A stretch of DNA of 64,000 nt from JAICMB01 sp963838885 (GTDB lineage: Bacteria > Acidobacteriota > Terriglobia > Bryobacterales > Bryobacteraceae), in NCBI GenBank assembly GCA_963838885.1, contig CAWITB010000065.1:1-64000 (forward strand). The letters are read 5' to 3'. Below the pieces are notes generated by a model. That model had not been told where the DNA came from. It saw nothing but the letters and a program-made list of their open reading frames with translations, and ran no database searches. Position numbers and translations under genes: made by a program. Numbering within the stretch: position 1 is the stretch's first letter; every line of letters begins with the position of its first letter. Shown here piece after piece: positions 36,654-47,801 of this stretch.

Positions 36654-36657
<4 letters not shown>
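35713..36657 (+). CDS. mutA: Methylmalonyl-CoA mutase, small (non-B12-binding) subunit
   Basis: A 314-residue protein corresponding to the shortened small subunit of heterodimeric methylmalonyl-CoA mutase. It keeps the TIM-barrel substrate domain (LNWTTEDGITVKPLYASADL, YFIEIAKFRAARLLWPRV, ARTSKHNRTIYDPYVNLLRG, TEAMSAIIGGCDILVIRPFD, SINTQLLLRDEACFR, AGCYYIEWLTAALAKKAWEL). It lacks the C-terminal cobalamin-binding domain, so it should be structural. At about half the usual MutA length it is markedly truncated. It overlaps mce by 4 bases (ATGA) and mutB by 4 bases (GTGA), which indicates tight translational coupling. Confidence 0.85.
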
Positions 36658-38654
<1,997 letters not shown>

Positions 38655-39659
38655 ATGCCACAGGCGACACCCGTTCCCGAGTTGGCCGAGCGCGTTCTTG
38701 CGGGAGATCGCGCCGCTCTCGCCCGCGCCATCACTTTAGTCGAAAGCTCGCGTCCCGCCGACGAAGACCGAGCCCGCGAATTAATGGAAACTTGTCTTCC
38801 GCACAGCGGCCAAGCGGTGCGCCTCGGCATAACGGGCGCTCCGGGCGTAGGCAAGAGCACTTTCGTCGAAGCGCTCGGCGCGTATATCATGCGAGAACGC
38901 GCCGAAAAGGTCGCGGTGCTCGCCATCGATCCCTCCAGTCCCGTAACAGGCGGCAGCATTCTCGGCGACAAAACGCGCATGCCGCGTCTCAGCGCCGGCG
39001 AGGGCGCCTTCGTGCGACCGTCCCCCTCCGGCGCATACGCGGGCGGCGTGGCGGCAAAGACTCGCGAGGCCATCCTGCTATGCGAGGCGGCCGGATTTCA
39101 GAACGTCCTCGTGGAGACCGTCGGCGCCGGTCAATCGGAAGTGGCGGTCGCATCCATGGTGGATTTTTTTCTGCTGCTGATGCTCGCGGGCGCGGGCGAC
39201 GAGTTGCAGGGCATCAAGCGGGGCGTCCTCGAACTCGCCGATCTCGTCGCCTTCAACAAGGCCGATGGTGAGAATAAGATACGCTCCGAAGCCGCGCGCA
39301 AGCAACTGGAAGGCGCGCTGGCGCTATTCCCCGCGCAGGCGAACGGATGGAAACCGCCGGTCTTCGCGTGTTCGGCGCGAACCGGCGAGGGCATTCCCGA
39401 GATCTTTAGCGCCGTGCTCGACCACCGCTCTCGCGCGATCGCCTCGGGCGACTTCGAACGTAAACGCCGCGAGCAGGCGCGCGCCGCAATGTTTGCGGCC
39501 ATCCGCGCGGCCCTTTCCGACGCTTTTTTCGCGAACCCCGCCGTTCGCGCCCAGTTGCCCGGCCTGGAGCGTGCGGTGTTGGAGGGTAGCCTCAGCTCCC
39601 ACGCGGCGGCTCACCAGCTTCTGGCGCTGTGGAATGCCGGTTCGAATGGTCCGCCGTAG
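38655..39659 (+). CDS. meaB: Methylmalonyl-CoA mutase-associated GTPase MeaB
   Basis: A 334-residue G3E GTPase that protects and reloads methylmalonyl-CoA mutase with adenosylcobalamin. Walker A is GITGAPGVGKSTF (about 58-70). IDPSSPVTGGSILGDKTRM and ETVGAGQSEVAVASMVDFF are the switch regions, and FNKAD gives base specificity. A C-terminal helical dimerisation segment completes the protein. The ATG directly follows the mutB stop codon, with no spacer. Full length; last gene of the epimerase-mutase unit. Confidence 0.94.
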   Translation: MPQATPVPELAERVLAGDRAALARAITLVESSRPADEDRARELMETCLPHSGQAVRLGITGAPGVGKSTFVEALGAYIMRERAEKVAVLAIDPSSPVTGGSILGDKTRMPRLSAGEGAFVRPSPSGAYAGGVAAKTREAILLCEAAGFQNVLVETVGAGQSEVAVASMVDFFLLLMLAGAGDELQGIKRGVLELADLVAFNKADGENKIRSEAARKQLEGALALFPAQANGWKPPVFACSARTGEGIPEIFSAVLDHRSRAIASGDFERKRREQARAAMFAAIRAALSDAFFANPAVRAQLPGLERAVLEGSLSSHAAAHQLLALWNAGSNGPP

Positions 39660-40111
39660 AAATTTGCTCTACGGCCGGCTCGGTAAGAGAGCTATCATGC
39701 TGCGCCGCTATACAGCGACCGCGCAGCGCAAGAACGGTCTGCAAAGCATCCGCCGGCAGCGCCTGAATAAGCCCCGAATTCGCGCGAATACTCGTCGGCC
39801 TTTCAAAGCCATCACTGTGCGGCCTGGTGAGGTCAAGCACAGATCGCCAGTCCGATCGCCGTCCAGCGATGGCGCGTGCAGCCGCCTGGACACACGGAAC
39901 ACATAAGCGGCATATCGCGGATCGATGCCACTAATGGTTCACCGTCCCGGGCGCCGCATCGCTCGCCGTCAACCCGGTCGCCCGAGTCACGCACGTCGAT
40001 GCTGTCGGGATGGAAACGTCTCGAAGCGGCGCGGCGTGCCTGCTCCATGAGCGACCCGGGACAATTAGCGAAGATCTTCTTGGCCCATCCCCGCGTGATA
40101 GACTTTCTCGC
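39660..40111. other. Intergenic stretch without a supported gene
   Basis: About 450 bases between meaB and the S9 peptidase gene. Short frames on both strands lack family signatures, start contexts and plausible length. A TAGACT box at 40099-40104 belongs to the peptidase promoter. I see no clear terminator for the methylmalonyl operon, repeat or structured RNA here. Confidence 0.4.
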
Positions 40112-42184
40112 ATGGCCCGGCTCCTTCTCCGAATTTCCCTTGCCTTGGCGGCAGCGGCGGCGCTGCCGGCGCAGAATGGCGCGAAACGAAATATCAACCT
40201 CGACGATCTGGCGCGGCTGCGCGACGTGGCCAATCCGGAGGTTTCGCCGGACGGGAAATGGGTCCTCTACACTGTCGCGAGCGTCGACAAAGAAGGCGAT
40301 AAGCGCAAGACCGACCTCTGGATGGTCAGTTGGGACGGCGCGCAAGACGTGCAGCTTACCTATGGCGCGGACGCGGCCGGGTCGCCGCGCTGGAGTCCCG
40401 ATGGAAAATATATTTCCTTCACCTCCTCGCGGCCGGGCAAGGCGAAAGGCAGCCAGGTTTGGGTGCTCGACCGGCGCGGCGGCGAAGCGCGCCAGCTCAC
40501 CGATGTCAAGGGAGAACGAATTTCGGAGTACCAGTGGTCGCCGGATTCCAAGAAATTGCTGCTGTTAATGCGCGAGAGCGACGAACCGGAGGCCGAGAAC
40601 GAGACGCCTCGCGCCGCATCGCCGACCCCTCCTAAACCGCCCAAGCCGATCGTCATCGACCGCTATCACTTCAAGCAGGACGTGCAAGGCTACTTAAGCG
40701 GCGATAAGCGCGGGCATATTTATTTGTTCGATATCGATAGCCGCAAACTCGAGCCCATTACCAACGACAAGAGATACGACGAAACGCAGGCCGTGCTTTC
40801 GCCCGACGCCACAAAGATCGCCTTCGTGAGCAATCACGACGAGGACCCCGACCGCACACAGAACAGCGAGGTCTTCGTCGTGGACGCGGCGCCCGGCGCC
40901 ACGCCGCGGCGGCTCACCAATCATCCCGGCCCGGACGGCGGAAGGCTGGCGTGGAGCCCCGACAGCAAATGGATCGCCTACGCCCAGGGCGACGATCCCA
41001 AATACAGCGCCTATCAAATGATGCGGCTGGCGCTTGCGCCCGCCGATGGCGGGCAGCCTCGCGTCATCACCGCAAAATTCGATCGCGGAATTTCAGCGCC
41101 AATTTTCGGCAAGGACGGGCGGCATGTATTCGTGCTCGTCGCCGACGACCGCTCCGAGTATCCGGCCGAAGTATCGCTTGCAAACGGGTCCGTCGAGCGG
41201 CTCCTCGACCGGCCCATGGCCGTGATGTCGGAATCGCGCGAAGGCGGCCACGCGGCCCTGCTCGGCTCGACGGACGAAGGCGGTACGGCGCTGTTCGCGC
41301 TTGAAGGATCGAAGCTGCGCAAGCTCACGGCCCACAACGATGCGCTGCTCGCCGAGTTGCAGCTCGGCGCGACCGAAGACATCAGCTTCAAGAGCAAGGA
41401 TGGAACGGAAGTTCACGGGCTGATTACTAAACCGCCGTCGTTCGAAAGCGGCAAAAAGTATCCGCTGCTCCTGCGCATACACGGCGGCCCCAACGGGCAG
41501 GACCAGCACGCCTTCAATTTCGAGCGGCAGCTATTTGCGGCGAACGGTTATGTGGTCTTAAACGTGAATTATCGCGGGAGTTCGGGGCGCGGATCGGAAT
41601 ATCAGAAAAGCATTTTCGCCGATTGGGGGAATAAGGAAGTTGCCGATCTGCTCGCCGGGGTGGATCACGTCCTTGCTATGGGGATCGTAGACCCAGAGCG
41701 GCTGGGCATCGGCGGTTGGAGCTATGGTGGCATTCTGACCGACTATACCATCGCCTCCGACACGCGCTTCAAGGCGGCCATCAGCGGAGCGGGGAGCGCC
41801 AATCAGGCCGCTATGTACGGCATCGACCAGTACACGTTCCAATACGACAACGAGATCGGCCCTCCGTGGAAAAACCCGCAGGCCTGGATCAAGATCTCGT
41901 ATCCCTTCTACCATGCCGATCGCATCCATACCCCCACGCTGTTCATGGGCGGAGACCGCGATTTCAATGTTCCAGTGGTCGGTGGGGAGCAGATGTATCA
42001 AGCCCTGCGGAGCATTGGCATCCCAACCCAGTTGGTCATTTATCCGGGCCAGTTCCACGGCTTCACGCGCCCCAGTTTCATACGTGATCGTTACGAGCGA
42101 TACCTAGGGTGGTACGGAAAGTACCTTAAGCCCGAATCAGGTTCGGCGGCAGCAACGGCTGCTCTTAATGGGACGGTAATTTAA
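40112..42184 (+). CDS. Secreted S9-family prolyl oligopeptidase-like peptidase
   Basis: A 690-residue peptidase with a signal peptide (MARLLLRISLALAAAAALPA), an N-terminal beta-propeller with TolB-like repeats (NPEVSPDGKWVLYTVAS, SPRWSPDGKYISFTSSRPGK, EYQWSPDSKKLLLLM) and a C-terminal alpha/beta hydrolase. The triad is Ser537 (GGWSYGGILT), Asp615 or the following Asp (GGDRDFNVPV) and His649 (GQFHGFTRPS). It would trim peptides in the periplasm or outside. ATG 40112 lies 7 bases after a TAGACT box with no Shine-Dalgarno, a leaderless layout. The frame is open upstream to 40010, but the signal peptide begins at the chosen start. Confidence 0.9.
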   Translation: MARLLLRISLALAAAAALPAQNGAKRNINLDDLARLRDVANPEVSPDGKWVLYTVASVDKEGDKRKTDLWMVSWDGAQDVQLTYGADAAGSPRWSPDGKYISFTSSRPGKAKGSQVWVLDRRGGEARQLTDVKGERISEYQWSPDSKKLLLLMRESDEPEAENETPRAASPTPPKPPKPIVIDRYHFKQDVQGYLSGDKRGHIYLFDIDSRKLEPITNDKRYDETQAVLSPDATKIAFVSNHDEDPDRTQNSEVFVVDAAPGATPRRLTNHPGPDGGRLAWSPDSKWIAYAQGDDPKYSAYQMMRLALAPADGGQPRVITAKFDRGISAPIFGKDGRHVFVLVADDRSEYPAEVSLANGSVERLLDRPMAVMSESREGGHAALLGSTDEGGTALFALEGSKLRKLTAHNDALLAELQLGATEDISFKSKDGTEVHGLITKPPSFESGKKYPLLLRIHGGPNGQDQHAFNFERQLFAANGYVVLNVNYRGSSGRGSEYQKSIFADWGNKEVADLLAGVDHVLAMGIVDPERLGIGGWSYGGILTDYTIASDTRFKAAISGAGSANQAAMYGIDQYTFQYDNEIGPPWKNPQAWIKISYPFYHADRIHTPTLFMGGDRDFNVPVVGGEQMYQALRSIGIPTQLVIYPGQFHGFTRPSFIRDRYERYLGWYGKYLKPESGSAAATAALNGTVI

Positions 42185-42211
42185 AACGGAATCGGCAGCA
42201 ACGGGTTTTAG

Positions 42212-42322
42212 GACTCAAGGGACGGGTTGGGAGGGCTATTCTTTGGGTTCTACAGAAGTTTCAGGGTTATGGAGTTAACAGCAGAGGGGTTTGTCGGAGG
42301 ATCAACCGCTGTCCCTTGAGTC
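42212..42322. repeat. Long-range 12-base inverted repeat
   Basis: GACTCAAGGGAC at 42212-42223 is repeated as its exact reverse complement, GTCCCTTGAGTC, at 42311-42322, with 87 bases between. The repeat lies in the 307-base convergent gap between the S9 peptidase and the GerW-like gene, where no gene is supported. It could be the ends of a small non-autonomous element or a long RNA hairpin. No target-site duplication is evident. Confidence 0.4.
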
Positions 42323-42491
42323 TTCCCTGGTTTCATGCCGTCTTTTGGACAGCACCCACGCTGCCAAAGAACAAACTCCTGCGAATTCAGCAAACAAAAA
42401 GAGATATACCGTAGGGATAATGAAAGTATTACCGAGGTGGAAAGGCTGCCCTGCAATTTTGGATAGCCATTCCCAAATAGTCAGGAGAAAA

Positions 42492-42851
42492 TTACCTCCG
42501 GCGACGACGGCCGAGCATCAAGCCGAGGAAAACTCCAGCCGCAGCGGTAATGCCTAGCTTACGTTTATCGGTAAGCGAGACGAAGCGCGTGCCCGATTGT
42601 GATACCTCGAACACTCCCACTGGTAACACCAATATTCCCCCGCCGCCACCGCCGCCTTCGCCCGCCGGATGCAGCGATTCGGTGATTTTTTTCGTCGCCG
42701 TGCCGGAGCCGCCGCCAAACCCATAGCCGATGCGCGCCACGGGAATGATCGTCTTGCCTTCGGCCGCGATCGGCGCGCCATACACTTTGCCAACATCGGC
42801 GCTGGCATGCAGCCGCTCGGTCAGGCTGTGAATGAAGTCCTGGATTGCCAT
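42492..42851 (-). CDS. GerW/YtfJ-family protein
   Basis: A 119-residue protein of the GerW (YtfJ) family. The signature is DVGKVYGAPIAAEGKTIIPV ARIGYGFGGGSG followed by a poly-glycine stretch and GILVLPVGVFEVSQSGTRFV. In Bacillus the family is sporulation-associated, but it is widespread in non-sporulating bacteria where its role is unknown. The C-terminus has a short hydrophobic segment and a poly-Arg tail (GLMLGRRRRR), suggesting membrane anchoring with positive-inside orientation. ATG 42851 is preferred over 42869 because GGAGG lies 6-7 bases upstream. Confidence 0.82.
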   Translation of the reverse strand: MAIQDFIHSLTERLHASADVGKVYGAPIAAEGKTIIPVARIGYGFGGGSGTATKKITESLHPAGEGGGGGGGILVLPVGVFEVSQSGTRFVSLTDKRKLGITAAAGVFLGLMLGRRRRR

Positions 42852-42932
42852 GGTGGTCCTCCGATCCAACGGTAGCGCATGGCGCCGCAGACGCGCGGCG
42901 CGCTAAGGCGGGACGCGCTAGACTAAGCCCTA

Positions 42933-44354
42933 ATGGCACTTCATCTCCGTTCCCGCTGCCGCGCCCTACTTGTCGCGGGCGCGTTGGCGCTTTCGGCGTA
43001 CGCGGCGCAAAAGCAGACTGCGCTCGACCGTTATGTCGCGGCTCCCGACCCCCATTACAAATGGGAAATCGCCAACACCATTCCCGGCGAGGGATACACC
43101 ACATTTGTCGTCGATCTCACATCGCAACAGTATTTGACGGCGGCCGAGGTAGACCACCCCATATGGAAACATTGGCTGATCGTGGTGAAACCGGACGCCG
43201 TGAAGTCCGACATCGGCTTTCTATTTATTACCGGCGGACGCATCGGCGGGAAAGCTCCGGCAAATGCCGACCCCATGCTGGTTTCGACGGCGCTGGCGAC
43301 CGGAACGGTGGCGAGCATGCTCGAGGACGTGCCGAATGAGCCGGTGACCTTCGCCGGCGAAACGAAATTGCGGTCCGAGGACGCCATCATCGCCTACACC
43401 TGGGACAAATATCTGCGCACGGGCGATGAAAAATGGCCGCTGCGTCTGCCTATGACGAAAGCCGCCGTTCGCGCCATGGACACCGTGACGGCATTGTGCG
43501 CGGGCGCCCAAGGCGGAAACGTGAAGGTCGACCGCTTTATGGTGGCGGGCGGATCGAAGCGCGGCTGGACGACGTGGACCACGGCCGCGGTCGATAAAAG
43601 GGTGGTTGCGATTACGCCCCTGGTGATCGACTTACTGAATATCGAGAAGTCCTTCGAGCATCATTGGCGAGCTTATGGGTTCTGGGCCCCCGCCGTACAC
43701 GATTATCAGGACATGGGCCTGATGGATTGGAGCGGCACGCCGCAATATCGCGATTTGATGAAAATGGTCGAGCCGTATTCTTACCGCGATCGGCTCACGA
43801 TGCCGAAATACATCGTCAACGACTCCGGCGACCAATTTTTTCTGCCCGATTCCTCGCAGTTTTACTGGGACGATCTGAAAGGCGAGAAGCATCTGCGCTA
43901 CATCCCGAATACGGACCATTCGTTGAAGGGATCGGACGCGCGGGAGAGTATGCAGGCCTTCTACGAAATGATCGTGACGGACACCCCTCGGCCGAAGTAT
44001 TCGTGGAAATTTGAGAAGGACGGCTCGATTCGCATGCAGACCACGACCAAGCCGACGGAAGTGAAGCTGTGGCAGGCCACGAATCCGAATGCACGCGATT
44101 TCCGTTTGGAGAAAATCGGCGCGGTATGGACCAGCGCCCCGCTCGCGGAGAAAGATAAGGGACTGTATGTGGCCAAGGTCGAGAAACCGCCGCAGGGCTG
44201 GGCGGCTTATTTCATCGAGATGACATATCCGGGGCTGGGCAAATATCCGATGAAGATCACCACCGGCGTGCGCGTCGTGCCCGATACGCTGCCGTTCGGT
44301 CCGCCGCCCAAACCCGCCCATATGCCCTCCCGGGGCGCTCCGAAGGCGGAATGA
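42933..44354 (+). CDS. PhoPQ-activated pathogenicity-related (PqaA-type) protein
   Basis: A 473-residue exported protein of the PhoPQ_related (PqaA) family, an alpha/beta-hydrolase-like group first noted in Salmonella. It has a signal peptide (about 1-25, ALLVAGALALSAYA). Family segments are TALDRYVAAPDPHYKWEI, LLFITGG-like GFLFITGGRIGGKAP, the nucleophile-elbow-like VAGGSKRGWTTWTTAAVDKR, FWAPAVHDYQDMGLMDW, KYIVNDSGDQFFLPDSSQFY and YIPNTDHSLKGS. Asp and His in the last two fit a hydrolase triad with the Ser of GGSKRG. Substrate unknown. A TAGACT box ends 8 bases before ATG 42933 with no Shine-Dalgarno. Confidence 0.85.
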   Translation: MALHLRSRCRALLVAGALALSAYAAQKQTALDRYVAAPDPHYKWEIANTIPGEGYTTFVVDLTSQQYLTAAEVDHPIWKHWLIVVKPDAVKSDIGFLFITGGRIGGKAPANADPMLVSTALATGTVASMLEDVPNEPVTFAGETKLRSEDAIIAYTWDKYLRTGDEKWPLRLPMTKAAVRAMDTVTALCAGAQGGNVKVDRFMVAGGSKRGWTTWTTAAVDKRVVAITPLVIDLLNIEKSFEHHWRAYGFWAPAVHDYQDMGLMDWSGTPQYRDLMKMVEPYSYRDRLTMPKYIVNDSGDQFFLPDSSQFYWDDLKGEKHLRYIPNTDHSLKGSDARESMQAFYEMIVTDTPRPKYSWKFEKDGSIRMQTTTKPTEVKLWQATNPNARDFRLEKIGAVWTSAPLAEKDKGLYVAKVEKPPQGWAAYFIEMTYPGLGKYPMKITTGVRVVPDTLPFGPPPKPAHMPSRGAPKAE

Positions 44355-44381
44355 TCGGCGGCGAAGCGGACGGAAAAACCG

Positions 44382-44503
44382 TTCCCTTGCGGCCGCCGCT
44401 CGTTAGCGCGGGGACGCAACCTTGCGAGGCGCGGGTCGCGAATGCGCCGGAAGATCCGGGTCCCTCGCGGTCGCCGCTCGGTAGCGCGCGGGCGTTTCCG
44501 AGC
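44382..44503. repeat. REP-like imperfect repeat pair
   Basis: Two imperfect copies of a GC-rich motif, at 44382-44416 (TTCCCTTGCGGCCGCCGCTC then GTTAGCGCGG) and 44459-44494 (TCCCTCGCGGTCGCCGCTCG then GTAGCGCGCG), lie in the gap before the symporter gene. The second copy can form a hairpin through GCTCGG (44476-44481) and CCGAGC (44498-44503). Motifs of the form TCCCTCGCGGTCGCGGCTCGG are frequent intergenic repeats in Solibacter-like genomes (from memory). They probably act as transcript-end or mobile REP-type elements. Confidence 0.4.
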
Positions 44504-44551
44504 CGCGGGCGCGAGCAAGTGGCGCTTTCTGAGGCCCCGCTCAGCTAGCAA

Positions 44552-46027
44552 ATGCACTACGTCGACCTCGCGGTCATCGTGGCGTATCTCATCGGCATTA
44601 CCTGGTTTGGAGCGCGCTTCCGCCGTTCGCAAAAGAGCCTGAAGGATTATTTTCTAGGCGGCCATTCCGCGCCGTGGTGGGCCATCGCGCTGTCCATCGT
44701 TTCGGCCGAGACCAGCACCTTGACGGTAATCGGGACGCCGGGCCTCTCCTTCGCCGGCAATTTCGAATTCCTGCAAGTCGTGTACGGCTATCTGCTGGCC
44801 CGCATCGTGATCTCCGCGCTGTTTTTGCCGCACTATTTCCGCGGCGAGATGTTTACGGCCTATGAGCTGATGCAGCGGCGCTTCGGTGAGCGCATCCGGC
44901 GGCTTACGGCAGGCACTTTTCTGATTCTGCGCGCGCTCGCCGAGGGAGTCCGGGTATTCGCGATTTCAATCGTCATTGCCATCGTACTTGGCACCGGCGA
45001 GGTCGCGTCCATTGTGGTTATCGTCTGCTTGACGCTGTTTTACACCTTCGAGGGCGGCCTGACGGCCGTGATCTGGACCGACGTGGCGCAGATGATTTTA
45101 TACGTTGGCGGGGCAATTCTGAGTTTCTACGTGATATTAGGGCAGATTCCGGGCGGCTGGGCGCACATCGGCGCGCTCGCCGGCGCGGCGCACAAATTCA
45201 ACATGTTCGATTTCCGGTTCGCGTGGACATCCGCATTTTTCGCGCGTCCTTACAGTTTCTGGGCGGGAATAATAGGTGGATGCTTTCTGACCACGGCGAG
45301 CCACGGCACGGAGCAATTGATGGTGCAAAGACTGCTCGCGGCGCGCTCGGAGCGGGAGAGCCGCGCGGCCTTGTTCGCAAGCTGGATCGTCATCTTCTTT
45401 CAGTTCGGGTTGTTCCTGCTCATCGGCGTCATGCTGTGGGTGCATTATGCCGATCTGCGGCTCGGCGCCCCCCGGATACGCGACCAGATTTATCCCCAAT
45501 TCGTCTGGAATAATCTTCCGCCGGGAGTGGCGGGACTGGTGATCGCGGCAATCCTAGCCGCGGGCATGTCAAATCTAAGCGCGGCGTTGAATGCGCTGGC
45601 CTCCACCAGCATCATGGATTTTTACAAGCCCTGGGTGGCGCGAGCGGGACGGGAGCGCTCGGAACGGCACTACTTGAAGCTGGCCCGCTGGGCGACCGTG
45701 GCGTGGGGCGTGGCGCTGTTCGTGATCGGCTTATTCGCGCGGCACGTCCCGTCGGTACTCGAAGCGGGGCTCACCATCGCGTCGGTCTTATATGGCTCGC
45801 TCCTGGGAGTGTTCCTGCTGGGGCTGCTGACCAAGTCGGCGCCTGAGAATGCGGCCATCGCCGGAATGATCGCCGGACTGCTTACGATGCTCTGCATTTT
45901 CAAATTCACGAGCATTGCCTTTACCTGGTACGTTCTGATCGGAACGGCCGCGACCTTCGGGATCGGGTGGCTGGCCTCGTTGGCGTTGCGGGAGAAAAAT
46001 GGAACACCAAGCGCGTTTCACGCTTAA
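44552..46027 (+). CDS. Sodium:solute symporter (SSS family)
   Basis: A 491-residue transporter with about 13 transmembrane segments. Family marks are YFLGGHSAPWWAIALSIVSA, ETSTLTVIGTPGLSFAGNF, YELMQRRFGERIRRLTAGTF, FYTFEGGLTAVIWTDVAQMI and GMSNLSAALNALASTSIMDF, the last being the sodium-site region. It imports a solute with sodium; substrate is not assignable, with sugars, amino acids and sialic-acid-like compounds all known in the family. The coding region overlaps the amino-acid permease gene by 29 bases, so the two transporters form a unit. It converges on the peptidoglycan-recycling fusion gene. Confidence 0.9.
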   Translation: MHYVDLAVIVAYLIGITWFGARFRRSQKSLKDYFLGGHSAPWWAIALSIVSAETSTLTVIGTPGLSFAGNFEFLQVVYGYLLARIVISALFLPHYFRGEMFTAYELMQRRFGERIRRLTAGTFLILRALAEGVRVFAISIVIAIVLGTGEVASIVVIVCLTLFYTFEGGLTAVIWTDVAQMILYVGGAILSFYVILGQIPGGWAHIGALAGAAHKFNMFDFRFAWTSAFFARPYSFWAGIIGGCFLTTASHGTEQLMVQRLLAARSERESRAALFASWIVIFFQFGLFLLIGVMLWVHYADLRLGAPRIRDQIYPQFVWNNLPPGVAGLVIAAILAAGMSNLSAALNALASTSIMDFYKPWVARAGRERSERHYLKLARWATVAWGVALFVIGLFARHVPSVLEAGLTIASVLYGSLLGVFLLGLLTKSAPENAAIAGMIAGLLTMLCIFKFTSIAFTWYVLIGTAATFGIGWLASLALREKNGTPSAFHA

Positions 46028-47399
46028 ACAAGACCTGGGCATCTGGAGCGCGGCGGCCATCGTCGTCGGGACCGTCATCGGCAGCGGAATTTTTCTGGTG
46101 CCAAAGAACATGATTCTCAGCGTCGGAACGCCCGGCATGGTTTTCGTGGTCTGGGTCGTGGGCGGCCTGTTGTCGCTGTTCGGCGCTCTCAGCTATGCCG
46201 AGCTGGCGGCGGCGCTTCCCGAAGCGGGCGGTGAATATGTGTATCTGCGCGAAGCCTATGGACCATTTTGGGGCTTCGTTTATGGCTGGACGCAGATGTG
46301 GGTCGCCAAGAGCGGGTCGATTGCGACCCTGGCGACCGCGTTTTTTCTCTACTTGGCTAATTTCAATCCCAAGCTGGAAGGCGTCTGGGCAGTGGTCCCG
46401 CTCCCCATCGGCGGGGACGGCAGGCCGCTTGAAATCCGCTACGGCCAATTGCTCGCAATGTGCGTAATCCTGGTCCTGGCATTGATTAATTATTTCGGGG
46501 TGAAGGCCGGCGGCAATCTGCAGGTGATCGTCACGATCGTAAAAGTGGCCCTGATCGGCGCGATTATCGCGATCGGGCTGGGATCGGGCCACGGCTCCAT
46601 CGCGAATTATGGCGGCGCGATCACCGCGCCGGGCGGAATCACCGGCTTTTTCGCGGCGTTGGTCGCGGCGTTATGGGCTTACGACGGGTGGAATAACGTC
46701 AGCATGGTGTCGTCGGAGATTCGAAATCCGCAGCGCAACCTGCCGCTGGCGCTGATTTTGGGAACTTCGGCCGTGATTATCATCTATCTGCTTACGAATC
46801 TGGCCTATTTTTACGTGCTTTCCCCGCCGGCCGTGGCCGCGAGCGACCGCGTCGCGGGCGAGATGATGCGCCGCGTTCTCGGGGGCTGGGGGGCGAATGG
46901 AGTCAGCATCGCGGCCATGATTTCCATTTTCGCGGCCCTGAATGGCTCTATTCTGTCAGGTTCCAGAGTGCCTTTCGCCATGGCGCGCGATGGGCTGTTT
47001 TTCAGGGCCGTGGCGCGCGTCCACCCCGTCCACCGCACCCCGAGCGTTTCGATTCTGGCGCTTAGCGCTTGGGCGGCGCTGCTGGTCTTGAGCGGCAGGT
47101 ACGACCAGCTATTTACCTACGTGATCTTCGCCAGCGTCATCCTTTATGGAATGGCAACGGCGTCGGTTATTGTGCTGCGCTTCAAGCGGCCCGCCATGAA
47201 GCGCCCTTATCGCACCCTGGGATACCCCGTGGTGCCAATTCTGTTCGTGGCCGCCATCGCCAGCCTGGTCGTTTCGACCCTCATAAATTCGCCCCGCGAA
47301 TCCCTTATGGGCCTGGCCATTATCGCTTTGGGCGTCCCCTTCTATCTGTTCTGGCGCAGGACGGCGGGTACTGGTACCGCGCTGCCTCCAAAACCCTGA
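45999..47399 (+). CDS. APC-family amino acid permease
   Basis: A 466-residue transporter with 12 predicted transmembrane segments. TM1 carries the unwound substrate motif GTVIGSGIFLVP. AELAAALPEAGGEYVYLREA and YGPFWGFVYGWTQMWVAKSG are the conserved TM2-TM3 region, and ALWAYDGWNNVSMVSSEIRN matches TM6 of amino-acid/polyamine antiporters, close to the LAT-like group. ATG 45999 lies inside the 3-prime end of the symporter gene (29-base overlap), suggesting coupled expression. Substrate is unknown. Confidence 0.9.
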   Translation: MEHQARFTLKQDLGIWSAAAIVVGTVIGSGIFLVPKNMILSVGTPGMVFVVWVVGGLLSLFGALSYAELAAALPEAGGEYVYLREAYGPFWGFVYGWTQMWVAKSGSIATLATAFFLYLANFNPKLEGVWAVVPLPIGGDGRPLEIRYGQLLAMCVILVLALINYFGVKAGGNLQVIVTIVKVALIGAIIAIGLGSGHGSIANYGGAITAPGGITGFFAALVAALWAYDGWNNVSMVSSEIRNPQRNLPLALILGTSAVIIIYLLTNLAYFYVLSPPAVAASDRVAGEMMRRVLGGWGANGVSIAAMISIFAALNGSILSGSRVPFAMARDGLFFRAVARVHPVHRTPSVSILALSAWAALLVLSGRYDQLFTYVIFASVILYGMATASVIVLRFKRPAMKRPYRTLGYPVVPILFVAAIASLVVSTLINSPRESLMGLAIIALGVPFYLFWRRTAGTGTALPPKP

Positions 47400-47539
47400 A
47401 AAATTGACCCTAAAAGATCGTTCTTTGTTCTGTTTCACGAACAGGGGTATTGAAATCACTGGATAAATGGAGTACAACTACATTATCGGATCTGGGTTGA
47501 TCTGGATAGCCTGTTCGCTTTTCCGAACGTAGGAGCCAT

Positions 47540-47797
47540 TTGGAAGGGACGATTTTGGAGATGCATACCTGTATGGACGTTGCGAAAATGTTAACGGAGC
47601 TTCGCCAAGAGCGTGAGCACATTGAAGAAGCGATTCTAACGCTGGAACGCCTCGCCCGCGGCCGCGGTAAGCGGCGGGGTCGGCCACCAGCCTGGATGAC
47701 GGAAATTAAGCGCCGGGGCCGGCCGCCGGGTAGTAAGAACAAACCAAAGCCGGAGCAGAGGGTCGCGAGCGCGCGGTCGGCGGTCACGGCCGCATAG
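47540..47797 (+). CDS. Small AT-hook DNA-binding protein
   Basis: An 85-residue protein. The N-terminal 45 residues form an amphipathic helix or short coiled coil (DVAKMLTELRQEREHIEEAI, LTLERLARGR). Two AT-hook cores follow, GKRRGRPPAWM and RRGRPPGSKNK, which bind the minor groove of A/T tracts. TTG 47540 is supported by AGGAG ending 5 bases upstream; ATG 47561 is the alternative. Layout (dimerising helix plus two hooks) suggests a small nucleoid-type or architectural regulator. It stands alone between the permease and a convergent gene, after about 140 bases of rather A/T-rich DNA. Confidence 0.72.
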   Translation: MEGTILEMHTCMDVAKMLTELRQEREHIEEAILTLERLARGRGKRRGRPPAWMTEIKRRGRPPGSKNKPKPEQRVASARSAVTAA

Positions 47798-47801
47798 GAT
47801 G

